Positions 37,430 through 47,672 of a DNA stretch of 64,000 nt are shown here, one piece after another; positions within the stretch are counted from its first letter, which is position 1, and each line of letters opens with the position of its first letter. The stretch is from Sodalis ligni. Its GTDB lineage: Bacteria > Pseudomonadota > Gammaproteobacteria > Enterobacterales > Enterobacteriaceae. The position numbers and the translations under genes are program-made. Below the pieces are notes generated by a model that ran no database searches, was not told where the DNA came from, and saw only the letters and a program-made list of their open reading frames with translations. Location: the NCBI RefSeq assembly GCF_016865525.2, contig NZ_CP075169.1, forward strand, positions 1,364,337 through 1,428,336, in the 5' to 3' direction.

Positions 37430-38971
37430 GTGGCCTATCAAAAAGTGATGTCGTTATCCGCTTTGCCGGAGCTGGGACCCAAAAAAGTCAGCATGGACGA
37501 AACAGATATTCTGCTCATCAGGAAAGGCGATGAGGTTTTTGCCCTTGAGGCGACCTGTCCTCATTCCGGCGCCCCGCTGGAAAAAGGTGCCCTTTGTGAA
37601 GGGAAGCTGATATGTCCCTGGCATAAATCCGTATTTACCATCGAAGAGGGAGCTTTGTGCGAACCACCCTCTCTGCGTGCCCTGAAACGTTATCCGGTGA
37701 AGGTGGAGGAGGGGGCAATCTGGCTCGATCCCAAGGCCCTGCCGGGCGCCGCTGCCCTGGACAAGGTGGACGATACGCAGGCGATAGTGGTCCTGGGTTC
37801 AGGCGCAGGCGGCAGCGCCGCGCTGAAGGCGCTGCGCGAAAAGGGCTATAGCGGCCGGTTGATCGTTGTTGAGCGCGAAAAACAGGCACCCTATGACCGT
37901 ACTGTGCTGTCTAAATTCGTGCCTCAGGGGGATATGTCCATTGATGAGGTTCCGTCGTTGCTCGACGATGATTTTTACAAAAAGCAAAAGGTCGAGCGCA
38001 TTACCGGCAACGTGGAAGAGCTCGACGTAAAAAAACACCAGCTGCGGCTGGAAGACGGCACAGTCGTACCCTACCGGAAATTATTGCTGGCCACCGGCGG
38101 TATCCCGCAGCGGCCGGATCTGCCGGGCAAGGCGCTGCTGGGCATTGAGGTTCTACGCAGTTGGGAGCAGGCGGCCGCCATTATGGCCGTGGTTGAGCAA
38201 AAGCAGCGGCTGGTGATAATCGGCAATAATTTTATCGGTATGGAGGTGGCGGCGGCTTTCCGTAAACAGGATATCGATATTACGGTTATCGCCAAGCATG
38301 ACCTGCCGTTTGAAAAACAGTTCGGCAAGGATCTGGCGAGCTTTTTCCGCCGGCGCCATGAGCAAAAGGGCGTAAAATTCATTGAAGGCGAACCGGCATC
38401 TTTCGACGGCGATCGCCATGTGTCGGCGGTGGTATTGAAAGACGGCCGCCGCATTGATGCCGATGTGGTGTTGCTGGCCACCGGAGTCATGCCCGCTACG
38501 GACTTTATCCATGAATTGCCGCTCAATAAAGACGGCAGTTTGACTGTGGATGAATCCATGTCGGCCGGGCACGATATTTTCGCCATCGGCGACATTGCCA
38601 CCTTCCCGCTTAACGGACATCCCACGCGAATTGAGCACTGGCGCGTGGCGCAGCAGCATGGCCGCGTAGCCGCAGGCGTTATGGCGGGTCTGGATGAAAA
38701 ATACGATTCGGTGCCTTTTTTCTGGACGCAGCATTACGGGGTGCGCTACGAATACCTGGGGCATGCGGAGAAATGGGATGATATCGACATCATCGGCTCG
38801 CCGGATAAAGACGATTTTGTGGCGCTGTTCGGCCTGAAAGACAAACTGATGGCCGTGGTGGGCACCGGCCGCATGCGTACTACCGGTACCTTGCTCATCA
38901 AGATGGGCGAGCCGCTGACCATGGCCGATGCCCGCCGCATCGTTAAAGAGGTTAAGGAACCCAAAAGCTGA
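37430..38971 (+). CDS. Rieske-domain FAD-dependent oxidoreductase
   Basis: A 513-residue fusion. Residues about 1-100 form a Rieske [2Fe-2S] domain with CPHSGAPL and CPWHKSVF as cluster ligands. The rest is a pyridine nucleotide-disulfide oxidoreductase: FAD motif GSGAGGSAAL, NAD motif IIGNNFIGMEVAAAF, FAD-binding DIFAIGDIATFP and a reductase C-terminal domain. The layout matches AIFM3-like proteins and may pass electrons from NAD(P)H to the Rieske centre. The GTG start follows AAGGAG. A strong terminator follows the gene. Confidence 0.9.
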   Translation: MAYQKVMSLSALPELGPKKVSMDETDILLIRKGDEVFALEATCPHSGAPLEKGALCEGKLICPWHKSVFTIEEGALCEPPSLRALKRYPVKVEEGAIWLDPKALPGAAALDKVDDTQAIVVLGSGAGGSAALKALREKGYSGRLIVVEREKQAPYDRTVLSKFVPQGDMSIDEVPSLLDDDFYKKQKVERITGNVEELDVKKHQLRLEDGTVVPYRKLLLATGGIPQRPDLPGKALLGIEVLRSWEQAAAIMAVVEQKQRLVIIGNNFIGMEVAAAFRKQDIDITVIAKHDLPFEKQFGKDLASFFRRRHEQKGVKFIEGEPASFDGDRHVSAVVLKDGRRIDADVVLLATGVMPATDFIHELPLNKDGSLTVDESMSAGHDIFAIGDIATFPLNGHPTRIEHWRVAQQHGRVAAGVMAGLDEKYDSVPFFWTQHYGVRYEYLGHAEKWDDIDIIGSPDKDDFVALFGLKDKLMAVVGTGRMRTTGTLLIKMGEPLTMADARRIVKEVKEPKS

Positions 38972-39012
38972 TATTTGCCCGGGCCGTTACGCGCCCGGTA
39001 CGCCATGACCAT

Positions 39013-39057
39013 GCCAAACGCTGCGGATAAACCTGCTGCGTTTGGCGTTTTTTTTTT
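39013..39057 (+). terminator. Strong rho-independent terminator
   Basis: The stem GCCAAACGC / GCGTTTGGC, with a 16-base loop, is followed by a run of ten T residues. It ends the Rieske oxidoreductase transcript 42 bases after its stop. Confidence 0.92.
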
Positions 39058-39208
39058 GCGCCATAGAGGACAACCCCACAAAAAGTATGTTATTTAATGC
39101 TTCTTACCGGCCGCATAATGCTCCGCTGGACTTCATCGGCGGTTGCTGCCAGTATTGCCGTCGGTTTTTTGCGGGTCGAACGGAACAAAGGTTCGATTAT
39201 AGCTATTT

Positions 39209-39760
39209 GTGAAAAAGGATATGCAGTTGATTATACAGCCCATTTTTATGGTTGGTGCTAGGGGATGCGGCAAAACCACCGTTGGCCGGGCATTGGCGCA
39301 GGCGCTGGGATTTCAGTTCACCGATACCGACCTGATATTGCTGCAGTCCACCGGTCTGAGCGTGGCACAGATAGTGGAGCAGGAGGGCTGGGCGGGATTC
39401 AGGACCCGCGAAAGCGATATATTGCATGGGGTGGCAAGCGCCGACGGCCGTCAGGTGGTAGCCACCGGCGGGGGAATCATTTTATCAGAGGCCAACCGGC
39501 GGTTCATGCGCGCCACCGGCACCGTGTTTTTTTTGCACGCCCCGGCGGACGTGCTGGCCCGGCGCCTGGAAGCCGTGCCTGAAGAGGATCAGCGTCCCAG
39601 TCTTACCGGCAGGCCCATCGCCGAAGAGATAGCGGAAATATTGCTGGCCCGCGAGGCGCTGTATCAGGATGCTGCCCATCATGTGCTGGATGCCGGCCAG
39701 CCGCCGCAGGATGTGGTCTCGGCTGTTTTGCAGCGGCTTTGTCCCTGCGCCGCCGGCTGA
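39209..39760 (+). CDS. aroL: Shikimate kinase II
   Basis: AroL phosphorylates shikimate in chorismate synthesis. The 183-residue protein has the P-loop GARGCGKTT, the shikimate-binding DTDLILLQ and the [14 protein letters not shown] motif, plus the lid [13 protein letters not shown]. It matches E. coli AroL along its length. The GTG at 39209 gives a slightly long N-terminus; an ATG at 39221 is a possible start, but its ribosome site is too close. yaiA follows, as in E. coli. No clear TyrR box was found upstream. Confidence 0.92.
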   Translation: MKKDMQLIIQPIFMVGARGCGKTTVGRALAQALGFQFTDTDLILLQSTGLSVAQIVEQEGWAGFRTRESDILHGVASADGRQVVATGGGIILSEANRRFMRATGTVFFLHAPADVLARRLEAVPEEDQRPSLTGRPIAEEIAEILLAREALYQDAAHHVLDAGQPPQDVVSAVLQRLCPCAAG

Positions 39761-39880
39761 TGGGGCGGCCGTCACGGTGCCATCCACGCAGCCGTTCCCG
39801 CGCACCTTCACCCGCCAGCAGAGTTTTCAAGAGTAGCCTATACTTATTTACCCGACCAAATCATAAATAAGGGAGTGATT

Positions 39881-40072
39881 ATGGCGAGTAAACCACCGTA
39901 TCCGCGTGAAGCGCATATAGTAAAGAAAGAAAAGGGATTGCCTGGTAAATCCAAAGAAGTCTATGAATTGCGGGCGGATCATCCAAGGCCCGATACGCTT
40001 ATCAGCGAACATGATACCTAGCAGGAGGCCCTTGACGCTAAGGATCGGTATCAGGATGAAGATAAGTCCTGA
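39881..40072 (+). pseudogene. yaiA: YaiA with an in-frame amber codon
   Basis: The sequence matches E. coli Yai[15 protein letters not shown] at the start and [17 protein letters not shown] in the middle. A TAG at 40019-40021 then interrupts it in frame, and the normal ending QEALDAKDRYQDEDKS continues after it to TGA at 40070-40072. The stop replaces one codon just before QEA. A GGGAG ribosome site precedes the ATG. The protein (about 63 residues) would be cut to 46 unless amber is read through. Confidence 0.92.
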
Positions 40073-40492
40073 TATACCCGCCTTTCTGCAGCCCGAATTA
40101 TTTTCGGTATAAGCAGCAGGGCGGTGGGATTGTACGCTATCACTTACCGGGGTTCAGGCTCTAGCGGCTGAACCGCCGGTTAATCATTTTACGTTATTTT
40201 CAATAGGCTTGTATTTGTATTACTTTTATTGAATTCAGGCCCGCAACTATCAGTAAATTGAATAATAATCTTATCTTTATCAGCACGGAGCAATTCACTG
40301 AATTACCGTTAGCCTTACGGCTATAACCGTAGATTGTCAAGAATAAGCTCGTTATTATCGCGCTTAAGGGATTAAACACGCTATTTTTAACTGAAGGTTT
40401 ATTTTGTGGGAAAATATTATCTTGACGGAGAGCGGCTGACAATTTAAAGATTATTCAACCTGCTTTTAATAAAATGAAAATGAAAAATACTC
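40073..40492. other. AT-rich gap before the IclR gene
   Basis: About 420 bases with no convincing gene. In E. coli this position leads to aroM, which is absent here. It probably contains the IclR-type gene promoter; no clear operator was recognised. Confidence 0.5.
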
Positions 40493-41263
40493 ATGTCTAC
40501 CTTGGAAAATGCATCAGCGGTATTAAAACTGTTTGCCCATGAAAGTTCGTCTTTACCACAACAGGGATTATCTTTCAGCGATGTGGCCAGCCGGCTGCCG
40601 TTGCCGAAAAGTACCTTGTCCAGATTATTGGTGGCCATGGAAGATCAGGGGTTATTGGTCCGTAATCCCGCCAACCGGCTTTATTCCGTGGGTGAATTGC
40701 TGCTGGCTGTGGGTGGCCGGCAGCGTGCAAAGCCATTAACGGATGTGGTTGCTCCCGCCCTGACTGCCCTGAGCGACGAACAGGGCTGCGCCGGCATGAT
40801 TTGTCTGCTCGAAAAAGATTATGTCCGCATCGTATCGGTATTTAACGGTTGCCCCCACCGGCCGGCATCCTATAGCGCCGGGCACCGGTTACCGGCGGCG
40901 AACACCGCCGTCGGACGGGCTCTGCTGGCCGGTTATTCCGAGCGTGACGTTATCGATCGCCTGGTCCCGGGCGCGGCGGCGCATGCGTCTTTTTCGCAAC
41001 ACGGGTTAACCGGTTTATTACAGCGCCTTACCGTGGTGCGCCGGCAGGGTTGGTCTTATGCCCGTAATGAAACCCGGCCCGACCAGAGCGCGCTGGCGAC
41101 GTCTCTGACGCATCCTCTGCGAAACGAACGCGTCGGGCTTTGCCTGACCTTTCCAAGCCTGAGCGACGGCAATGCGTTCCCGCAACATCTGTTAACGCGC
41201 CTTATATCCGTGACCCGGATGCTGGCGGAAAAAATTGGCGACCCAGGCTGGCGGCCTCGTTAA
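40493..41263 (+). CDS. IclR-family transcription regulator
   Basis: The 256-residue protein has an N-terminal winged helix (FSDVASRLPLPKSTLSRLLV, about residues 28-47) and a C-terminal IclR ligand-binding domain with AANTAVGRALLAGY and GLLQRLTVVRRQGWSYARNE. It sits between yaiA and ppnP, where E. coli has aroM, so it is an inserted or replaced gene. Its target is not evident: no catabolic gene adjoins it. Confidence 0.85.
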   Translation: MSTLENASAVLKLFAHESSSLPQQGLSFSDVASRLPLPKSTLSRLLVAMEDQGLLVRNPANRLYSVGELLLAVGGRQRAKPLTDVVAPALTALSDEQGCAGMICLLEKDYVRIVSVFNGCPHRPASYSAGHRLPAANTAVGRALLAGYSERDVIDRLVPGAAAHASFSQHGLTGLLQRLTVVRRQGWSYARNETRPDQSALATSLTHPLRNERVGLCLTFPSLSDGNAFPQHLLTRLISVTRMLAEKIGDPGWRPR

Positions 41264-41369
41264 TTTTTCTGCCTGGTTACCGGCATTTTTCAGCATTAGG
41301 ACGTGACAAATCGATATTTCACCTTTTACTATGAATGACTTAAATTATGATCGATACAGGAAATGATCC

Positions 41370-41660
41370 ATGCTGAATGTAAATGAGTATTTTGCCGGGA
41401 AAGTGAAGTCCATTGGTTTTGACTCCGCCAGCATTGGTCGCGCCAGCGTCGGCGTTATGGAAGCCGGAGAGTATACTTTCACCACTGCACAGCCGGAAGA
41501 GATGACCGTGATCAACGGTGCGTTGAAAGTACTGATTCCCGGCGCGCACGATTGGCAGGTGTTTATGCCCGGCGAGATGTTTTTTGTACCGGCGAAGAGC
41601 GAGTTTTTCCTGCAGGTGGCCGAAGCCAGCGCCTATCTGTGCAAATACCTGAGTAAATAG
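41370..41660 (+). CDS. ppnP: Pyrimidine/purine nucleoside phosphorylase
   Basis: PpnP (YaiE) is a small cupin enzyme that splits several nucleosides with phosphate. The 96-residue product matches it along its length: [28 protein letters not shown], the cupin [16 protein letters not shown] and the ending YLCKYLSK. Position between yaiA and rdgC is as in E. coli. It is intact. Confidence 0.95.
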   Translation: MLNVNEYFAGKVKSIGFDSASIGRASVGVMEAGEYTFTTAQPEEMTVINGALKVLIPGAHDWQVFMPGEMFFVPAKSEFFLQVAEASAYLCKYLSK

Positions 41661-41684
41661 TCAGAATATAGGCAAACCGAAACG

Positions 41685-41706
41685 GAGGGCCCCACAACCG
41701 GCCCTC
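41685..41706. terminator. Bidirectional terminator between ppnP and rdgC
   Basis: The inverted repeat GAGGGCC / GGCCCTC lies exactly between the two convergent genes. It is followed by TTCGTTT to the right and by CGTTTCGGTTT when read leftwards, so it could serve both transcripts. Confidence 0.7.
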
Positions 41707-41716
41707 TTCGTTTATC

Positions 41717-42628
41717 CTAACGCTGGGTTTCGCCGCCCAGCGCCGCTGTCAGCTGGCTGATGAGCTCGGATAGCTCGCCGGTCATCAGAATGAAATCCGC
41801 ATCAAAGCGCTGCGCCACGTCCTCTCTGTCGATATCGTCGTTTTGCTCACGCAGCTGCTCGGAGAATTTAAGCCTTTTCAAGGTGGCGTCGTCCGCCAGT
41901 ACGAACTGAACCCGCTCCAGCCAGTCCAGCGCCAGTTTTGTCACGACTTTTCCCGCCTCGATATGCGCGGCGATTTCGTCGCTGGCGAGGTCCTGTTTTT
42001 TACAGCGGATGATGCCGCCGTCTTCCAGCAGGGCTTTAAGTTCGGCCTCATCCTGAATGGCGAAACCCGCCGGGGGTTCCGTGCCGCGGACCCACTGCGT
42101 CAGGGTCAGCTCGATGGGATTCTCCAGGGTAAGGGGCGCCACCGGCAGCGAACCGAGGGATTTGCGCAGCAATGCCAGGGTGTCTTCGGCTTTTTTGGCG
42201 CTGGCGGCATCGACAATCACCAGGCCTTTTCCCGTATCGATCCAAAGAAATGTCTGGCTGTAACGGCTGAAGGCGCGAGGCATCAAATTGAACAGCACTT
42301 CCTCTTTCAGGGCGTCTTTTTCCGCTTTACGCAGCTTGCGGCTCTGGTCTGCCTCCAGCTTTTCCACCTTGCCCTGCAACTCCTGTTTCACCACCGAAGA
42401 AGGCAGGATTTTTTCCTCTTTGCGCACGCAAAGCAGAATATGCCCGTTAACCCCATGGGTTAGCGCGGTGCTTTTGTCGCCCAGCGGTGAAACCCAGCCG
42501 GATTTCGCCATATCCTGGCTGCCGCAGGGAGAAAACACCGAGCCCGCCAACTGTTTTTCCATGTCTTCCGCCGATAGCGCAAGATCGCGGGTCAAGCGGT
42601 AAATCATCAGATTCTTAAACCAAAACAT
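41717..42628 (-). CDS. rdgC: Recombination-associated protein RdgC
   Basis: RdgC is a ring-forming DNA-binding protein that limits RecA. The 303-residue product shows the family start [15 protein letters not shown], then [23 protein letters not shown] and the C-terminal [19 protein letters not shown]. Length equals that of E. coli (303). In E. coli mak and araJ separate rdgC from sbcC; both are absent here. Confidence 0.95.
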   Translation of the reverse strand: MFWFKNLMIYRLTRDLALSAEDMEKQLAGSVFSPCGSQDMAKSGWVSPLGDKSTALTHGVNGHILLCVRKEEKILPSSVVKQELQGKVEKLEADQSRKLRKAEKDALKEEVLFNLMPRAFSRYSQTFLWIDTGKGLVIVDAASAKKAEDTLALLRKSLGSLPVAPLTLENPIELTLTQWVRGTEPPAGFAIQDEAELKALLEDGGIIRCKKQDLASDEIAAHIEAGKVVTKLALDWLERVQFVLADDATLKRLKFSEQLREQNDDIDREDVAQRFDADFILMTGELSELISQLTAALGGETQR

Positions 42629-42946
42629 ATTTTTTATATCCCTGGCCTGGCGCGCCCGTCAGCGCGCGGGTTGTTCAAACGCAGGGCGCATGATAGCGCA
42701 TAAGGACGTTAAAATCGGTAAAGATTTTTCCGGTTTTCGCCTACGAGCGCCGGCAGTGGCGAAGAAAAAAAAAGACATAACCGTCGTTAAGTTAAAAGAG
42801 CGCCAGACTGGATTAGTTTCAAATAATAATTGAATTATCTAATTAATAATATCTCCCAGAATTGTGCATTCTTGAATTCACGCCAACATAAACTAACTTG
42901 ATTGCGTAGCCTATTGCTACAAGGGAGAATATCGAGGAGAAAGTTT
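42629..42946. other. Divergent promoter region of rdgC and the membrane protein
   Basis: About 320 bases between two divergent genes. The part near 42780-42900 is AT-rich and presumably holds both promoters. No other feature was seen. Confidence 0.45.
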
Positions 42947-43978
42947 ATGGAGTCGCATACTGTCATCGCCACAGCAAGAGTTACCTCCTGGGGTGCTATT
43001 ATCGGTGGAGTTATTACCGTATTGGCAATATCCGTTCTGCTTTCTGTATTGGAAACGGCATTAGGGTTGAGCAGGGTGGAGCCCTATACCGAGCAGCCAG
43101 CGCAGGGGGTCGGTAGCGCGGTAACGGTCTGGTCATTTATTTCAATACTCATTAGCCTGGCATGCGGCGGTTATGTCGCCGGTCGACTGGCCGGCGCGGC
43201 GTGAATAAGCCATGGCTTTCTGGTATGGGCCATGTCATTAATAATCGCAATTATCATTAGTAGCATTATTATAGGCGGGGCGCTACGGGCCGCCGGCAGT
43301 ATTATCGGTTCCCTTGCCTCGGTCACCGGCGGCGCGTCGTCAGGCATGGTTTCGTCTTTATCAGACAATAAAGGCCATTTGCAAGGCCTGTTAGAGAATA
43401 CCCTAAAGCCCATGGGGATGAATGCCGGACTCCCGGCGGACCCGATGCCGAAAAAGGCAGTGAATGCTTTGCAAAACAGCAGTATAGAGTCGTTAAAGCC
43501 GGACTACCTGCCAAGACAGTTGTCGGCAGCCCGTGATGATATGCAAAGCGCCATGAACGCCATTTTAAAAAGCCCGGCCAGTTTCGACAGCGAGATGCAT
43601 CAATTGTCCGTCAAACTCAAGCAGCGCGGGGACGGTATCACGGATGATATCAAGCGGGACGACATCCGCCAGGCGCTGGCGCGCGATACCTCGATGTCCC
43701 CCGATGAAGTTAACCAGGCCACCGACACGGTGATCCGCTACCAGCGGCAGGCGATCGCCGAGGTCAAGGCGCGTTTGGAGGATCTCCAGCAGAATATTGA
43801 TGATGCCATGGCGGAAATGCAGCAGTGGAAAGAGCAGGCCAGGGAGCAAGCCGATGCCGCCGCGAAAGCCATTGCCAAATCCGCGGTATGGTTGTTTATC
43901 GCGCTACTGATCGGCGCGGCGGTGGGCGCCTATTGCGGCCTCTGGGGCGCCAGAACCGCCCATCGCTACGCCTTTTGA
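42947..43978 (+). pseudogene. Membrane protein interrupted by an in-frame opal codon
   Basis: From the ATG at 42947 (after GAGGAGAAAG) the frame encodes two membrane spans, GWGAI-type and a second at VWSFISILISLACGGYVAGR, then meets TGA at 43202-43204. The same frame continues without shift as ISHGFLVWAMSLIIAI and a third span, a helical soluble part (VKARLEDLQQNIDDAMAEM) and a last span (LFIALLIGAAVGAYCGLWG). The whole, about 343 residues, looks like one protein. The TGA probably replaced a GGA. Function is unknown. Confidence 0.8.
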
Positions 43979-43991
43979 AGGGAGAAGCCGG

Positions 43992-46900
43992 CTAGCGGAC
44001 CGCAAAACGGGCTTCCAGCCGGCTGACGCCCATGCCGTTGATTTTATTAACCTTGATCTGCACCGGAATCCGATCTTTCATGGCCTCCACGTGGCTGATA
44101 ACGCCAATCATTTTACCGGTGGCGTTTAACGTATCCAGGGCATCAAGGGCGATATCCAGCGTCTCGGCGTCCAACGTGCCGAAACCCTCATCGAGAAACA
44201 GGGAATCAATGCGGATTTTGTGGCTCACCAAATCCGATAACGCCAGGGCCAGGGCCAGGCTGACCAGGAAACTCTCCCCGCCGGACAGCGTGCGGGTATC
44301 CCGTATCGCTTCCGCCTGCCAGGTATCCACGACTTCCAGTTCCAACTCGGCGGCGGATTTACGCCGCAGCTGGTAACGATCCTGCAGGCGCGCCAGCTGC
44401 CGGTTCGCCAGATGAATCAAATGTTCAAGGGTGAGACCCTGGGCAAACTTGCGGAATTTGTCCCCCTCTTTGGAGCCTATCAGCTCGTTGAGGTAGCTCC
44501 AGTCCGCATAGGCCGCCTCGCTGTCGGCAATAGCCTGCAGCAGGTTGTGCTGATCGAGCCGGCGGCGTTCATGGCTGGACAATTGCTGCTGGATTTCACC
44601 CTGCCGCCGGGCTTTTTCCGCCAGCAGGGTTTTGACGGCGGCCAGCCGCTGCTCCACGGCGGCGGGCTGTTGCTCCTCTCCCAGGTCGGCAGGACGTTCC
44701 GCCAGACTGTTTTTCAGCGCCTGTTCCGCCTGTTCATACCAGGCCGCGGCGTGCTGGCGCCGCTCCTTGAGCTTCTCTTCCATGTCCCGCAATTGATCCC
44801 TTTCCTGCGGGGGCAGCAGAGCCGATAGCAATTCGGCGACGGTGGCGAACGGGCTGCTGTCGAGAGCGCCTTGCAGCGCGGCCCCGGCCTGCTGCGTCTG
44901 CATGTCGAATTCCTGTAATTGACGCTGTTGCGCTTCGATACTGCCCGTTAATTGCAGCAGTTGTTCCCTGGCATGCTGCAGCCGTTGCTCCGCCTGCTGG
45001 CGCGCCTGTTCCGCCGTTTCTCCCAGACGGCGCAGTTCGTCGCTTAACTGCGACACGGTGGCATCCCCCACCCATAACCGCCGCTCATCCCGCGCCTGTT
45101 GCAAAGCGGTTCGGGTGTGTTCGGTCCGCTGTTCAAGCTCGGCCGATTGGCGCGCGAGTTCCTCCAGGCTGTCTTGGTGGTTGCGAATTTCATTAGCCTG
45201 CGCCGCCAGGGACACCTTAAGCTCCTGCTCCTGCTGCAAATGTCCGCACCACAGCTGCCACTCTTGCTGGCGCGCCGCCAGCCACTCCTCGACATTATTC
45301 TCTTCCGGCACGGTAAGCCCGAGGGGGGACAACGACGCGGCGATTTCCGTCGCCAACCGCCGGACCAGGGTTTGCTGCTCGGTCAGGCGCAGCGTGGCCT
45401 GCTGTAACGTCTGCGCGGTGGTGTGCTGTAACTGGTCGTTCAGCGCCAGCCGGGCCTCGGCCGATGCCACTTTCCCGTTGGCTTCGTTCATGGCGTCTCG
45501 CGCGGCCTGTAATTGACCCTCGGCCTGCCGCCGCGTCTCGAGCCGTTCCGCTAACGCCTGCTCCCGCGCATCCTGTTGCGCCAGCCATTCCGCCACGTTC
45601 CCGTCGTCGGCGGGTGAGAGTTCCCTGCCCAGCGCGGCGGCGGCCAACGCCCACTGCTCATCAATGGCCGTCAGTTCCCTTTGCAGTTGCGCCTCGTCAT
45701 CCGCCGCTTGATGCCGTTGGTTCAGCAGCATGCCGCTGCGGGTATCCGTCGCCACCCGGTCGGCGGTTATCGCCGATACTTCCTGTTGCAGCGCCTGCAG
45801 CCTGAGCTCGGTTTGCGCCGGCTCCGGCAGCCGGTAATGATCGACAAAGGGGTGTTCAACGGCGCCGCACAGCGGGCAGGGCAGCCCGGATTGCAAATGT
45901 GCTCTTTGGCCTTCCAGCGCGACAATGCGCTGCTCAAGCTGATAGCGGGCGCTGACTTCATTCAATAACCGGGACTTTTCCTCCCACTGCTGTTGCCTGG
46001 TCCGGCTGCTTTGCGCCAGCGCATCGAGTTCCTGCTGCAATGCCGTCTGTCGCACGGCGGCGGCGGCGAGATCCCGCGTGAGCCGCCGGCGCTGGGGCAA
46101 TAACGATACGAGCACGGTGCGGGCAGGGCTATGCCGGCGGCTTAGCTCCCATTCATCTTGCAGCGCGCCAAAGGGAGTGAGGGCTTCCCACTGCTCCCGT
46201 TGGCGCTGCAGTTCGTTAAAGCGTTCGGTGAGGACAGCCACCTGCCGGCGGCAGCTCTTGGCCTCGGCAAGGACCGCTTGCCGTTCGGCCAGCAGCTCTT
46301 GCTGCTGTTGCAGGCAGCCATCGAGCTGCCGGCCCAACTGGTCCGCCTGCAGGCGTTCCCGCTGCCGGCGGGCGAAGAGTTCGCGCCACAGCGGCAACCC
46401 TTCTCCCCACTGGCGATAGTCCGGATGCTGCGTTAAATAGCTCTCGGCCTGCCGGAGCTGCTGTTCGGCCCGGGAAAGGGCGGTCTGTTGTTCCGCCAGC
46501 GCCGATTGTCTTTTTTGCCGCTGGGCGCTGAGCTCCCGGGCAGACTGGCGCAGTTGCGCCGCCTGTTGTTCCAGTCCTGCGATATGCTGATCCAGGGGAA
46601 TAATGCGCTCGTCCATAAGCTGCTGAAGCTGCCGCCGGTGCCGGAGATAATCCTGCCAGCCCTGGCGGGCGCGCTCGAAAGCCTCCTGCAAAGGCAGTAA
46701 AGCCTGCTGCGTACGTTGCTGTTCGGCGCGCTGCGCGGCGATGGACTCGTCCAGGTGTTGCTGCCTAAGTCGGCTGCGTTGCTGCTCTTCCAGCAGCGGA
46801 CGCAGGGACTCCGCGGGTTCCCCCCGGGTCAGCCGGGACAGCTGCGGCTGCGCTTCGTCATAAGCCCGCGCCGAGGCCTGTTGCCTTTCACGGGCGGCGG

Positions 46901-47672
46901 ACAAGGCCGCCGTAAGCTGCCCGTGCCTTGCCAGCCAGTCCAAATGACGCTGCAGCGCCTGCTGTTGGTGGTTTAGCCTTAGCTCCTCTTCCTTTAATCG
47001 CGCCAGCTCATCGTTTAGTGCCTGCAGTTGCGGTTCGGTGAGCAGCTCAATGGCGGCGGCGCGGGCCTGCAAATTGTCCAGCTCTCCTTTGACCGCTTTA
47101 TGGCGTTCGAATATGCCGGCGGAAATGCGGCCGTAGATGTCGGTGCCGGTGAGCTCTTCCAAGAGTTCGGCGCGCTTTTTGGCGTCGGCATTGAGAAAGG
47201 CGGCGAAGTCCCCCTGCGCCAACAGCATGGATTTGGTGAAACGCCCGAAGTCCAGCCCGGTGATGTCGGTGACCAGCCGCAGCTTGTCGTTGATTTTATC
47301 CGCCAGGATACGGCCGTCGGCGATGAGCGCCAGTTCGGTTCTCGGCGGCTGCAGGTTGCCCTGCGGGCTGTTTTTCGCCCGCCGCTGGCTCCAGAAGGCG
47401 CGGTAGCCGATACCTTTCACTTCGAACTCTACCTCCGCCAGCGCTTCGGCGGTGTGGCGGGTCATCAGCTCCTGGCCGGGATTGCCGCCCAGACGGGGAG
47501 TCTGGTGATAAAGCGCCAGACAAATGGCGTCCAGCAGGGTGGTTTTACCGGCGCCTGTGGGACCGGTAATGGCAAACAGGCTGGCGCCGTCGAAAGGTGC
47601 GGCGGTAAAATCGATTTTCCATTCCCCTTGCAGCGCATTGAGATTTTTCAGCCGCAGCGTCAGGATTTTCAT
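43992..47672 (-). CDS. sbcC: SbcCD nuclease ATPase subunit SbcC
   Basis: SbcC is the Rad50-like ATPase of the SbcCD nuclease, which cuts hairpins and DNA ends. The 1226-residue protein is longer than E. coli SbcC (1048), mostly in the coiled coils. It shows Walker A GPTGAGKTT, long Gln/Arg/Leu-rich coiled coils, a central zinc hook CPLCG (about residue 615), the signature LSGGESF and Walker B LFLDEGFGTLD. It starts inside the sbcD stop (four-base overlap), so the two are coupled. Confidence 0.95.
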   Translation of the reverse strand: MKILTLRLKNLNALQGEWKIDFTAAPFDGASLFAITGPTGAGKTTLLDAICLALYHQTPRLGGNPGQELMTRHTAEALAEVEFEVKGIGYRAFWSQRRAKNSPQGNLQPPRTELALIADGRILADKINDKLRLVTDITGLDFGRFTKSMLLAQGDFAAFLNADAKKRAELLEELTGTDIYGRISAGIFERHKAVKGELDNLQARAAAIELLTEPQLQALNDELARLKEEELRLNHQQQALQRHLDWLARHGQLTAALSAARERQQASARAYDEAQPQLSRLTRGEPAESLRPLLEEQQRSRLRQQHLDESIAAQRAEQQRTQQALLPLQEAFERARQGWQDYLRHRRQLQQLMDERIIPLDQHIAGLEQQAAQLRQSARELSAQRQKRQSALAEQQTALSRAEQQLRQAESYLTQHPDYRQWGEGLPLWRELFARRQRERLQADQLGRQLDGCLQQQQELLAERQAVLAEAKSCRRQVAVLTERFNELQRQREQWEALTPFGALQDEWELSRRHSPARTVLVSLLPQRRRLTRDLAAAAVRQTALQQELDALAQSSRTRQQQWEEKSRLLNEVSARYQLEQRIVALEGQRAHLQSGLPCPLCGAVEHPFVDHYRLPEPAQTELRLQALQQEVSAITADRVATDTRSGMLLNQRHQAADDEAQLQRELTAIDEQWALAAAALGRELSPADDGNVAEWLAQQDAREQALAERLETRRQAEGQLQAARDAMNEANGKVASAEARLALNDQLQHTTAQTLQQATLRLTEQQTLVRRLATEIAASLSPLGLTVPEENNVEEWLAARQQEWQLWCGHLQQEQELKVSLAAQANEIRNHQDSLEELARQSAELEQRTEHTRTALQQARDERRLWVGDATVSQLSDELRRLGETAEQARQQAEQRLQHAREQLLQLTGSIEAQQRQLQEFDMQTQQAGAALQGALDSSPFATVAELLSALLPPQERDQLRDMEEKLKERRQHAAAWYEQAEQALKNSLAERPADLGEEQQPAAVEQRLAAVKTLLAEKARRQGEIQQQLSSHERRRLDQHNLLQAIADSEAAYADWSYLNELIGSKEGDKFRKFAQGLTLEHLIHLANRQLARLQDRYQLRRKSAAELELEVVDTWQAEAIRDTRTLSGGESFLVSLALALALSDLVSHKIRIDSLFLDEGFGTLDAETLDIALDALDTLNATGKMIGVISHVEAMKDRIPVQIKVNKINGMGVSRLEARFAVR

